Source of the DNA: Planctomycetota bacterium
Lineage (GTDB): Bacteria > Planctomycetota > Phycisphaerae > WQYP01
Assembly (NCBI GenBank): GCA_021798635.1
Contig: JAJZGH010000062.1
Coordinates: 1 to 20,321, forward strand
Direction: 5' to 3'
Length of the DNA: 20,321 nt
The notes beneath the pieces were generated by a model. The model was given only the letters and a program-made list of their open reading frames with translations, was not told the origin of the DNA and did no database searches. A program made the position numbers and the translations under genes. Shown here piece after piece: positions 8,589-16,437 of this stretch. The stretch's first letter is position 1. The number at the start of each line of letters is the position of its first letter.

Positions 8589-8694
8589 CATCGTCGCGTC
8601 GCAGAGCACCGTGGTGATAACCCGGTGGTTGGTTGGCGGCACTGGATCAACCACCGGATTATCATCCGGTGCTCGACAAGTAGCCGCGACGATG
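8589..8694. repeat. Long composite inverted repeat (nested hairpin)
   Basis: Three nested arm pairs share one axis: 8589-8598 with 8685-8694 (10 bp, perfect), 8604-8611 with 8667-8674 (8 bp, perfect) and 8616-8631 with 8648-8663 (15 of 16 paired). The middle and inner arms are nearly continuous, making a stem of about 27 bp with a 16-nt loop. It lies between two terminators in non-coding DNA. It could be a miniature mobile element, an extragenic palindrome or a structured RNA. Confidence 0.7.
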
Positions 8695-8819
8695 GCGTAC
8701 CTCAACATGATGCTACAGCCGCGTCGCCGAGGGAGAACAAAAACAAGCACGCCGCCCTGCGGGTGGTGGAATCGGCGGCCTTATGAAATTCCGTGCCCGA
8801 TTTGCGGCGCAGAAATAAT

Positions 8820-8842
8820 GCCCCGCTTTGCGTAAGCGGGGC
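8820..8842 (-). terminator. Intrinsic terminator of the prepilin-like gene
   Basis: GCCCCGCTT (8820-8828) pairs exactly with AAGCGGGGC (8834-8842) over a 5-nt loop. On the minus strand it lies about 30 nt after the stop at 8874 and is followed by ATTATTTCT, a moderately T-rich tail. Confidence 0.75.
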
Positions 8843-8873
8843 AGATGAATCGCGAATGCCTTGGGGTTGAGAA

Positions 8874-10115
8874 TTAATTCCCACCGGGTTGGTTGGGCCA
8901 ATAGAAATACCAGCCCGCCCAGTTATAGTTCCAGACATTGAGATAGCTGTTGCTGCCGGTGTAGCCGGAAAACAGGGACGGGCGACCATTCAGCGGCGGC
9001 ATGTGCGCCATGGCCCAGTTGTACGGCGTGAGAGTATTGGAATTAGCACCTGTTGAATAATCATAAAAGGTGGGGTAGCTGATACCATTGACATGGCCGT
9101 CGGCATAGACAATATTCTGGAATGACGGCACATCCGGATTGCTGTAACTGGGGTGATTGATCAGATACATATTGCCCTGTCCGCTCATCGGTATGCCGTT
9201 TTGCTCCTGATTATTACCGCCCCAGGCCACAGCATCGGCGGCCAAAATGGATTGGGGTGAGTCTTGATCCGTTGTAGCCGGCTCATTAATACGATTTCCC
9301 CATGTCGGCGTTAAATTGCCGTTATAACCGCTGGTTTCAACCATTCCCTGACCGCCGAACAGTGAACCGCTTGGCAAGCTGGTGGTCAACTGCGCGAAGC
9401 TGTTTCGCGTGCGATCAACTGTTCCGCCGACATACATGTAAGTATTGGTAATCCAATAGCCCCAGTCGCCCGGCTGATCGCCGGCATAAAGCGTGTTCTG
9501 GAAGTTGGAACTCGGACAAACCATCCAGGATGCTAATCTTACATACGTGCTGGGCTTGGGGGCCCCGCTTAAACCGTTGTTCAATCCCCAGGTTGTCGGA
9601 TCATAACCTGTGAAACCCCAGTTACTGGAGTTGAGGCCTGAAATGTAAGGAATTTCCATGCCGCTTAGCGCACTGGAGACCGGATTATTAAAGCCGGACA
9701 TTTCCGTGGTTACTCCGGTACCGCCGTATTGTAAAAACGTGGCATAAGGTGTGCCGAACCGCCGCCAGTCAGCACCATATTGGCTGTTATTTTCATCGAC
9801 GGGATCATTATTAAGGATCAGGGGAAAAATGCACCCGTTGACCGGGTCCTGGGAAATCCCATATTTAGGAAACGAAGTCTGGGCGTTGCCGTTGCCGAAG
9901 CCCCACGCCGCGGGAAAGAATCCTTTATGATCCTTGGCAAAAAGCAGGGATGCCTGGCCCCATGTCAGCAGATTGGCGGCGCAGGATGTGCGATTGGCCA
10001 ACTCACGCGCCTTGCGCATGGCCGGCAGAATAATAGCGATTAACAGTAAAATGATTGTTACCGTCACCAGAATTTCAATAAGAGAAAATCCACGTTGTTT
10101 TCGCAGCCTGAACAT
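8874..10115 (-). CDS. Prepilin-type secreted protein (type II secretion pseudopilin-like, planctomycete ADGH family)
   Basis: 413 residues from ATG at 10115, with GGAGAAAGG upstream. The N-terminus is a class III signal: short basic leader, RG|FSLIE cleavage and methylation site with the conserved glutamate at +5 (E14), then a hydrophobic helix to about residue 32. The rest is rich in Gly, Asn, Trp and Tyr, as in the large pseudopilin-like families expanded in planctomycetes, and carries the YADGHV motif (D339-G340-H341) that marks their C-terminal domain. Presumably anchored in the cytoplasmic membrane by the uncleaved helix, then processed and exported or assembled. Function of these families is not established; they often sit beside sugar regulators and secreted glycosidases, as here. 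It converges with the regulator remnant and ends at a terminator. Confidence 0.88.
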   Translation of the reverse strand: MFRLRKQRGFSLIEILVTVTIILLLIAIILPAMRKARELANRTSCAANLLTWGQASLLFAKDHKGFFPAAWGFGNGNAQTSFPKYGISQDPVNGCIFPLILNNDPVDENNSQYGADWRRFGTPYATFLQYGGTGVTTEMSGFNNPVSSALSGMEIPYISGLNSSNWGFTGYDPTTWGLNNGLSGAPKPSTYVRLASWMVCPSSNFQNTLYAGDQPGDWGYWITNTYMYVGGTVDRTRNSFAQLTTSLPSGSLFGGQGMVETSGYNGNLTPTWGNRINEPATTDQDSPQSILAADAVAWGGNNQEQNGIPMSGQGNMYLINHPSYSNPDVPSFQNIVYADGHVNGISYPTFYDYSTGANSNTLTPYNWAMAHMPPLNGRPSLFSGYTGSNSYLNVWNYNWAGWYFYWPNQPGGN

Positions 10116-10376
10116 AAAACCTTTCTCCTGTCATGCGTCCGGGTGATCAGACCCGTCCGGTGCTGTCACCGTATAGCGGGCTCGCCGATAGCGGTTTCCC
10201 ACCCTGTTCTTCGGATGCTTGCAAACAGACGCTGAAGGGATAACTCAATAATGGACGTTCGCTTTGGAGTCTGATAATTTCCTTACAACAAAACCCCCCG
10301 GTCAGGCGTTATACTAAGAGCCTGCGACCCGGGTGGACCGCGGGCAACGGGTGTACAGAGGTGTAATTGTTTCGGG

Positions 10377-13300
10377 GTGTCAGCGATGACCGCGATGAGT
10401 CCAGCCGGGGCGTTACCTGAAGATTTTCATCACATCCTCCAGAAACTGGAGGAAGCGGGCAACCGTTTCCGCGCTGCCATGTTTATCGGAGCGTTGGCAC
10501 GGTTTGCGGCGCTGGTGGTGCCCGTTACAGCGGGCGCGCTATTACTGGCAGGCGTCATGGGCTCTCAGGTTGGAGCATGGGCCGTGTGGCTGCTGCTGGC
10601 GGCCATACCAGTTGCAATCGCGGCGGGTTACTGGTGGTTCCTGCATGAGATGATCTGGAAACGACCGGCCTATGGACAGATCGCCCGCTGGGTTGAGGAG
10701 CAGGCGACAGCACAGCAGTTGCCGCTGGACAATCACTTTATCAATGCCGTTCTTCTGGCGGATGAGTTTGAAAAACTTCCACCAGCCGCCGCGGGCCGCA
10801 CGGATACCCGTCGCGTGCTGATTCCGCAGGTGCTTAAGGAAATCAGCAGCAGTATTGAAACTCATAATCTTTTGGAAATTGCACCGTGGCGGCAGCAACG
10901 CAATGTCTGCCTGCGGGCGGGGGTCATTATCCTCGCCTGCGCATTACTGGCCCTGCTTTTTCACGGTCAGATGTCGCACGGCCTGGCAGTACTTTCCGCA
11001 CCGGGGCACTTTGTGCCCATGCAGGGGGCCGCACAAATAGTGGATGTCCAGCCGGGTAACGAAACTGTTCTGGCGGGACAGCCGGTGGATTTCATGGCGC
11101 GCATCAACACACCGGGCCACAAACTTGTTGCCACGACATTATTTCTGCATTTTAAAAGCGGTGTTCGAAAAAAGGCGGCCATGGTGGCCTTTGGCCGCAA
11201 TTACAGCACGTTCCGCTTTCATCTGGGCAGCGTCGCGGAGAATTTAACGTATATGGTGCAGGCCGCCGGCACACAAAGCCTGAAATATCATCTTACCGTT
11301 CTGCCCAAAATTACCCTTAAGCACTATCAGATTCACATTACCCCTCCCGCCTACACGCAGACCGCACCGCGAACCATCACCCTTTCCGGAAAGGCCTTTA
11401 ATGCCGCTGCCGCGTCCGTGGCGGTTCCCTTTGGCAGCAGAATATCGCTAACGGTAACACTGGATCACACCGTTATTGGTGCCTCGGCGCTGGTGGAAGT
11501 GCGCGACGGAAAAATAATTTCAGCGACCAGCGATAATCAGAAAACATTTTCGCTGTCTTGGATCGCGGATCAGAGCGTGCGTTATAACTGGCTGATAAAT
11601 GACTCGCACGGGAACGCCCTGCAACGCTTTCCCGCCTCCTCCACATCCGCACCCGATCGCTTGGTGGTTCGTGTGACGCCTGATGCTCCGCCGGTGGTAC
11701 ATGTTCTGGTGCCCCACAAAGATGTTTTTGCGCTTCCCGGCGCGACCCTTGCTATTCAGGCCCAAGCCACTGATGACTATGGCCTGACCGCCATGACCTT
11801 GCAAACCGCCGTTGATGGCGGCAAATTTACCGCTTTCCGCCAATGGCAGATTCCCAACGCCGAGAATGGCAAACCCGCCACAGCGTGCACCATTCGGGAG
11901 TTATTCGCGCTTCCCACTAATACCTATCACCTCGGTCAAAGTGTACATTACCGCTTTACAGCCACGGATAATCGGCAGATCACCATCGGGCAGGCGCAGT
12001 ATGGGCCGCAGACGACGTTTGGCCGCATCTACAGCATCAAGCTGCAAAGCGCGGCAATTTCCGCCATCAGTCGCAGCCGCTGGGCTCGCCTGGAACAGCG
12101 CCTGGAAAAAATGCTCGCACAACAGCAGGGCTTAATTATTCTGGCCAACGGCATTCACCTGTTGCCGCCGTTGCCCAATGTCCATAAAACCGCCTCAGCG
12201 GTGGCGGGCGGACAGCGGAATTTGCGGCAATATATGGAAAGCACCTATAAACATTTCCCGTTCATCCATTCCATGGACACCATTGAGCAGGCGCTGCACG
12301 TGATTGTGCATGGGGACGCGACCGTGGCTATTGCCCGTGCCGATGATCTGGGCCTGGTGTCTGATGCCGGCGCGGTGCCGCTGGAATTTCACAAGCTGCA
12401 CACGCATGAACTCAATATCCTTAATGCGATTAAGGCATTGCTGGCCATGGCCGGGGCGAAAGCCGGCGGTGTGGATTCTGTGGTATCGCATCAAGGCACA
12501 AATTTCCCGGATCAGGGCCGAGAACAATGGCGACAACTGGCGCTGGCCTTGAAGAAATTGGAAAAGCAGCAGCGCGGTGTGATGAACACTTCCATGAAGC
12601 TGGCGCAAAAACCCATCAATCAATTTGACGCCAAGGATAAACATGAACTGCTTAAAGCACAGGCCCTGGAAGATAAATGGTCCAAGTTCCTCAACCAGAA
12701 ACTTGTGAATATGAGCAACCTTACGGAGCAGGATCAGGCCAACGCTTCATTAAAAGATGACCTCGCCCAGATGAACGTGGATTTGGCGATGGCCAAAGGA
12801 GCCTTGGCGGCCAAAGCCATTAAGATCGCCACGCCGCTGGAGCAGGAAGGGCTGGAAGATGCCAAGAAGCTTTCTTCCAATATTGAAAAGTGGCTGCTGC
12901 AAAAGCCCGACACCACCAAATGGGAAATGGAAGAACCCGTCACCCAAAATGATGTCCCGGTGCCGCCGCTGCCGGCACAGCTTTCCGATATGATCGGCAA
13001 GCTGCTGCAACATGAAGAAGACCTTACCAGCGATATGGAATCTCTGGGCAGCAAATGGAACGATTCCATGAATAAAGGCCTGGGGTGGGGTGCTCTTGAC
13101 GGCCCGATCAGTGATATGAGCGCGCAGGGCGTTACCGGTAATACCATGCCCAAAAATGACGAAATTCAGGGCCGCAGCGGCTCCGGGCGTGAGGGCCGGG
13201 CCAGCGGCGAAATGGTGGGTGCCACAGCAACCGATAAGGGCGGCCGCCGCACGCCCACGCGGCTAACCGGTGATCAATTCAGCTCCGGCCAGATAAAAGA

Positions 13301-13772
13301 TTCCTCCAAGCAGCCGCCCGGCGGCGCTACCGGCGGCGGAAAAGCCTCCGGCTACGGCGGCGCTGGGCTGGAAGGCCCCGCCCCGCTGGGGATGCAAAAA
13401 GATATCAAACGCATGGCCGGAATTCAGGCCCAGTTGATGAATCAAACCGATCGCCTGCGCATTGAGTTACGGGCGGCCGGCTTTAACAACTTCCAACTTA
13501 TAGAATCCGCCGTGCTCATGCAGGATGCGCAAAAGGCCATGAACGCCTATCATTATCATACCGCCTTGCTGTATCAGAAATTAGCCAATCAAAGTCTTCA
13601 TACCGCGAAGGTCATTAATCAGGCTGAATCACGCCTGACGCTGGATAACTCCACGATCGGCCACAAGACGCTGCATAAGCTTTCGGACTCCATGCTTGGT
13701 GCCATGCCTGAAGGCTATGCCGATCCAGTGAAGGCTTATTTCGAAAAACTCTCACAATCCGGGAACCGGTGA
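10377..13772 (+). CDS. Large membrane-anchored DUF4175-like protein
   Basis: 1131 residues. The N-terminal 200 residues hold three predicted membrane helices (about 34-60, 66-89 and 178-196). Residues about 220-560 are beta-rich, with Ig-like strands including ITPPAYT near the start of one unit and a TDDYGL motif common in these proteins. About 570-900 is helical and charged, probably coiled coil. About 919-1005 is a Gly/Ser-rich low-complexity linker, and a helical tail follows. This order matches planctomycete proteins labelled DUF4175, often found with MoxR/DUF58/von Willebrand clusters, which are absent here. I do not know the function; an envelope scaffold is plausible. Start: GTG 10377 gives the longest frame, but ATG 10386 has GGGGTG six nt before it and may be the real start. 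A possible -10 TATACT lies at 10310-10315. Confidence 0.75.
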   Translation: MSAMTAMSPAGALPEDFHHILQKLEEAGNRFRAAMFIGALARFAALVVPVTAGALLLAGVMGSQVGAWAVWLLLAAIPVAIAAGYWWFLHEMIWKRPAYGQIARWVEEQATAQQLPLDNHFINAVLLADEFEKLPPAAAGRTDTRRVLIPQVLKEISSSIETHNLLEIAPWRQQRNVCLRAGVIILACALLALLFHGQMSHGLAVLSAPGHFVPMQGAAQIVDVQPGNETVLAGQPVDFMARINTPGHKLVATTLFLHFKSGVRKKAAMVAFGRNYSTFRFHLGSVAENLTYMVQAAGTQSLKYHLTVLPKITLKHYQIHITPPAYTQTAPRTITLSGKAFNAAAASVAVPFGSRISLTVTLDHTVIGASALVEVRDGKIISATSDNQKTFSLSWIADQSVRYNWLINDSHGNALQRFPASSTSAPDRLVVRVTPDAPPVVHVLVPHKDVFALPGATLAIQAQATDDYGLTAMTLQTAVDGGKFTAFRQWQIPNAENGKPATACTIRELFALPTNTYHLGQSVHYRFTATDNRQITIGQAQYGPQTTFGRIYSIKLQSAAISAISRSRWARLEQRLEKMLAQQQGLIILANGIHLLPPLPNVHKTASAVAGGQRNLRQYMESTYKHFPFIHSMDTIEQALHVIVHGDATVAIARADDLGLVSDAGAVPLEFHKLHTHELNILNAIKALLAMAGAKAGGVDSVVSHQGTNFPDQGREQWRQLALALKKLEKQQRGVMNTSMKLAQKPINQFDAKDKHELLKAQALEDKWSKFLNQKLVNMSNLTEQDQANASLKDDLAQMNVDLAMAKGALAAKAIKIATPLEQEGLEDAKKLSSNIEKWLLQKPDTTKWEMEEPVTQNDVPVPPLPAQLSDMIGKLLQHEEDLTSDMESLGSKWNDSMNKGLGWGALDGPISDMSAQGVTGNTMPKNDEIQGRSGSGREGRASGEMVGATATDKGGRRTPTRLTGDQFSSGQIKDSSKQPPGGATGGGKASGYGGAGLEGPAPLGMQKDIKRMAGIQAQLMNQTDRLRIELRAAGFNNFQLIESAVLMQDAQKAMNAYHYHTALLYQKLANQSLHTAKVINQAESRLTLDNSTIGHKTLHKLSDSMLGAMPEGYADPVKAYFEKLSQSGNR

Positions 13773-13903
13773 TGGCTGATGAGCAATCCGTTGAATTCCG
13801 CGCTGCGTGGCCGCGTTGTGTAATTCATGACCGGGTGACAATTCTATTTCGGCTAAGCGGGCGACGCTGCGATTTCGCAATAGGAAGTCGCTGCTCGCGG
13901 CCA

Positions 13904-13931
13904 TTTACATTACACAAAAATCCGGTAATAT
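13904..13931 (+). promoter_or_regulatory. Candidate promoter of kduI
   Basis: TTTACA (13904-13909) and TAATAT (13926-13931) with a 16-nt spacer, about 100 nt before the kduI ATG, in the 260-bp gap after the DUF4175-like gene. Confidence 0.3.
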
Positions 13932-14031
13932 CCGCTGTGTGTCCACGAGCGGTATTTTTAACGTAAGGCGATGTCTACTGGTTCGACAGCCGCCGCATTT
14001 ACTGTGTTGACTTTAATTTGGGCTTTCCATC

Positions 14032-14862
14032 ATGCGAACAATGTTATTACCTGACGCGGTGCGTTATGCGACGATCAGTGCCGCGGAACTGCGCACGCAC
14101 TTTCTTATAGATAATCTTTTCACCGCCGGCCGGATTGATCGGATTTGGTGTGACGCCGACCGGGCGATCATCGGCTCGGCGGTGCCGATTGAAAAACCTC
14201 TGCCGCTGGAAGCTGTGCCTGAAATGCGTTCGGCTTTTTTTTGTGAACGCCGGGAAATCGGCATTCTCAATATTGGAAATCCCGGCGCGGTGACCGTCGA
14301 TAACAAAGTGTATGCCATGGACAATCTGGATTGCCTGTATGTCGGCATGGGATGCAAGGATATCCGCTTCAGCAGCCAAACGCCTGAAAAGTCGGCCCGG
14401 TTTTATCTTCTAAGTTACCCAGCGCATCGCGATTATCCGGTTACGTTGGCTCGCCGGGCCGACGCTCAGGCGGTAAAGCTCGGGACCGCCGCAACGTGTA
14501 ACAGTCGGACGATTTACAAATTTATTCATCCGGACGCAATGAAGAGTTGCCAACTGGTCATGGGCTTTACGCAGTTGGATTCCGGCAGCGTTTGGAACAC
14601 CATGCCGCCGCACACGCATTTACGCCGCTCGGAAGTGTATTTGTATTTTAATATGGCTCCTGATGTCCGCGTGTTTCATCTCATGGGCCGCCCGGATGAA
14701 ACACGCCACTTGGTCATAGCGGATCAGCAAGCGGTGGTATCGCCGGCATGGTCCATTCACGCGGGTGCCGGCACAGCGGCGTACGCGTTCTGTTGGGGCA
14801 TGGGGGGAGAAAACCAGGCATTTAATGATATGGATGCGTTGACAACTGGTGATTTAATCTAA
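14032..14862 (+). CDS. kduI: 5-dehydro-4-deoxy-D-glucuronate isomerase (5-keto-4-deoxyuronate isomerase)
   Basis: Converts 5-keto-4-deoxyuronate to 3-deoxy-D-glycero-2,5-hexodiulosonate in the cytoplasm, a step in the breakdown of pectin and other uronic-acid polymers. 276 residues, against 278 in E. coli KduI, and colinear with it from end to end. The metal site is complete: H194 and H196 in MPPHTH, E201 in RRSEVY and H243 in WSIHAG. Other family blocks are FCERREIGILNIG, WNTMPPHTH, FHLMGRPDETRH and WGMGGENQ. The ribosome site before ATG 14032 is weak, and ATG 14041 is an alternative. It precedes a secreted unsaturated uronyl hydrolase whose product enters this pathway, so the two are probably functionally linked. 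The later enzymes (kduD, kdgK, kdgA) are not in the window. Confidence 0.95.
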   Translation: MRTMLLPDAVRYATISAAELRTHFLIDNLFTAGRIDRIWCDADRAIIGSAVPIEKPLPLEAVPEMRSAFFCERREIGILNIGNPGAVTVDNKVYAMDNLDCLYVGMGCKDIRFSSQTPEKSARFYLLSYPAHRDYPVTLARRADAQAVKLGTAATCNSRTIYKFIHPDAMKSCQLVMGFTQLDSGSVWNTMPPHTHLRRSEVYLYFNMAPDVRVFHLMGRPDETRHLVIADQQAVVSPAWSIHAGAGTAAYAFCWGMGGENQAFNDMDALTTGDLI

Positions 14863-14958
14863 GGCCCGGATGCGATCAGCGCGGAAATGAGTTCGGCCTG
14901 CCCAAATGAATGGACAACCCGCCGGTCATTAGAGGGCTGGTATATATACCGACCCGAC

Positions 14959-14963
14959 AGGAG
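14959..14963 (+). promoter_or_regulatory. Ribosome binding site fixing the start of the GH88/GH105 gene
   Basis: AGGAG, 10 nt before ATG 14974. It supports this start over the longer frame beginning at 14887. Confidence 0.65.
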
Positions 14964-14973
14964 ATTTCGTCTC

Positions 14974-16131
14974 ATGCACAATAAAAACAAGTTTCCAAAA
15001 GGTGCTGCTCTGCTGCTGGGCACGCTGTTACTATGTAAGACTGCGGTCCCATGCAGCGCTGCCACGATCAGCCGGGCGCGGATTACTGCACAAATTGAAC
15101 GCTGCGCCAGAGTGGAAATATCCATGCTTCCCAGGAAGCCGCGCACCGGATGGGTGCATGGTGTGTTTTATATCGGCTTGGTTGATTTATACCGCGCCAC
15201 CGGCGATAAAGCCTTTCTCCAGCCGCTACTGAACATCGGAAATAAATTCCATTGGCACATACGCCGCTTTGGGCACAAGCTCGCAAGTGAAGGTTCAGGA
15301 AATTCCTACTGTTTCGGGCAGGCCGTTACCAGTGTCGCATCGCTGCGTCCCGGTTTGGTACCGCTGGCTCCGTTGGAGGGGCGGTGTAACCAGATGCTGC
15401 AATATTTCAAAACCGCCGGTGCTAACCCCAAAAAACTCGCTTGGTGGTGGTGCGATTCGCTTTTCATGGCCCCCACCGCATTCGCCCATCTCTCAGTTCT
15501 TACGCACCAATCGAAATATGTCGATGCTATGAATCAGCAATGGTGGTTTGTTACGCATCTGCTCTATGACAAAAAAGAGCATCTGTTTTTCCGTGATCAC
15601 CGCTTTTTCAATAAAACCGCAGCCAACGGCCAAAAGGTATTCTGGGCCCGTGGCGAAGGCTGGGTGCTGGCGGGCACCGCGCGCGTGCTGAAATATCTGC
15701 CCGCGCATTTCCCGGACCGCAGCCGATATGTCAAGCTTTTTCATCAAATGGCCGCCAAAATTGCATCGTTACAGGGTAGCGATGGAATATGGCGGCCAAG
15801 TTTGTTGGATGCACAGCAATTTCCCACGCCGGAAAGCAGCGGTACCGCGCTGTACTGCTACGCCATGGCATGGGGAATCAATCACCATCTGTTATCAAAA
15901 AAGAAGTATATGCCGGTGGTGGCAAAGGCCTGGGCCGGCTTGCTGGCCATGCGTAATAAAGCCGGTGATCTGGCCCACGTACAAAAACCCGGCGACCGCC
16001 CTGCCCTGGTCACCCCCAACGTCACCAAACCCTACGCTTCCGGAGCCTTCATCATGGCGGGCGTACAACTGCTGAAATTAGCCCCATTTACCCTCCCTCC
16101 CATCCCGAAGTTGCAGGACAACAACCCGTGA
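14974..16131 (+). CDS. Secreted unsaturated glucuronyl/rhamnogalacturonyl hydrolase (GH88/GH105 family)
   Basis: 385 residues from ATG 14974, with a signal peptide (hydrophobic stretch about 11-24, cleavage-like CSA-A near 29). The rest is the six-hairpin alpha barrel of GH88/GH105: TGWVHGVFYIGLVDLYRATGD (59-79, interrupted by normal family variation), WWWCDSLFMAPTAFAHL with the likely catalytic aspartate D161, LFFRDHRFF (205-212), WARGEGWVLAG (224-234) and SSGTALYCYAMAWGI (288-302). These enzymes hydrate the double bond of unsaturated uronic acids left by polysaccharide lyases, releasing 5-keto-4-deoxyuronate. The region where relatives usually read aDD-GQ-Y is GSGNSYCFGQ here (107-116), so an otherwise frequent acidic residue is replaced. 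kduI lies 111 bp upstream on the same strand; the pair is probably an operon. Family call secure, substrate not. Confidence 0.87.
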   Translation: MHNKNKFPKGAALLLGTLLLCKTAVPCSAATISRARITAQIERCARVEISMLPRKPRTGWVHGVFYIGLVDLYRATGDKAFLQPLLNIGNKFHWHIRRFGHKLASEGSGNSYCFGQAVTSVASLRPGLVPLAPLEGRCNQMLQYFKTAGANPKKLAWWWCDSLFMAPTAFAHLSVLTHQSKYVDAMNQQWWFVTHLLYDKKEHLFFRDHRFFNKTAANGQKVFWARGEGWVLAGTARVLKYLPAHFPDRSRYVKLFHQMAAKIASLQGSDGIWRPSLLDAQQFPTPESSGTALYCYAMAWGINHHLLSKKKYMPVVAKAWAGLLAMRNKAGDLAHVQKPGDRPALVTPNVTKPYASGAFIMAGVQLLKLAPFTLPPIPKLQDNNP

Positions 16132-16437
16132 GGGGGAAATCACCCTGTCGGCTGTGCCTGCGTTGCTGCACATTTCCTCTGGGCGTCGCGACCGGCCGTG
16201 CTCGATTGAATGTGCGGCCGTGGCCTTGCTCAACTCCCTACGAGGTCTGAAAAACCCGCAGCGGTCGCCAAGGGGGATTTGGCCATCCGCGCGGTCGTGT
16301 TAAACGCAGCGTTAAGGTAATAGCGCGTAAGACTCTCAGGCAACGCACTGCACGCCGAGCAGATATCAATTGGCTGATGGATAGCGGGCCATAATTAGGT
16401 TATCTTTACTTCATCGCGCAGAGGAACGGACCAGACG
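16132..16437. other. Intergenic region before the restriction-modification gene
   Basis: About 306 bp without a gene. Two copies of the self-complementary CGGCCG lie near 16193 and 16215, a weak hairpin that might end the kduI/GH105 transcript. AT-rich DNA at 16391-16411 may hold the promoter of the next gene, but I see no good hexamer pair. GAGGA at 16421-16425 is the probable ribosome site. Confidence 0.4.

Larger units (their letters stand above)
8539..8873. other. Non-coding region between convergent regulator remnant and prepilin-like gene
   Basis: No gene found. Holds the plus-strand terminator, the composite hairpin, a GCCGCC/GGCGGC pair near 8752-8779, and the minus-strand terminator at 8820-8842. 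No tRNA-like cloverleaf was recognised. Confidence 0.6.

Noticed and set aside
8589..8694. Integron attC site
   Set aside because: No GTTRRRY/RYYYAAC core pair at the ends of the hairpin and no integrase or cassette context.
13772..13966. 64-residue open frame overlapping the stop of the DUF4175-like gene (ATGA-style overlap)
   Set aside because: No Shine-Dalgarno, no recognisable domain, basic and cysteine-scattered composition like random frame; it runs through the likely kduI promoter.
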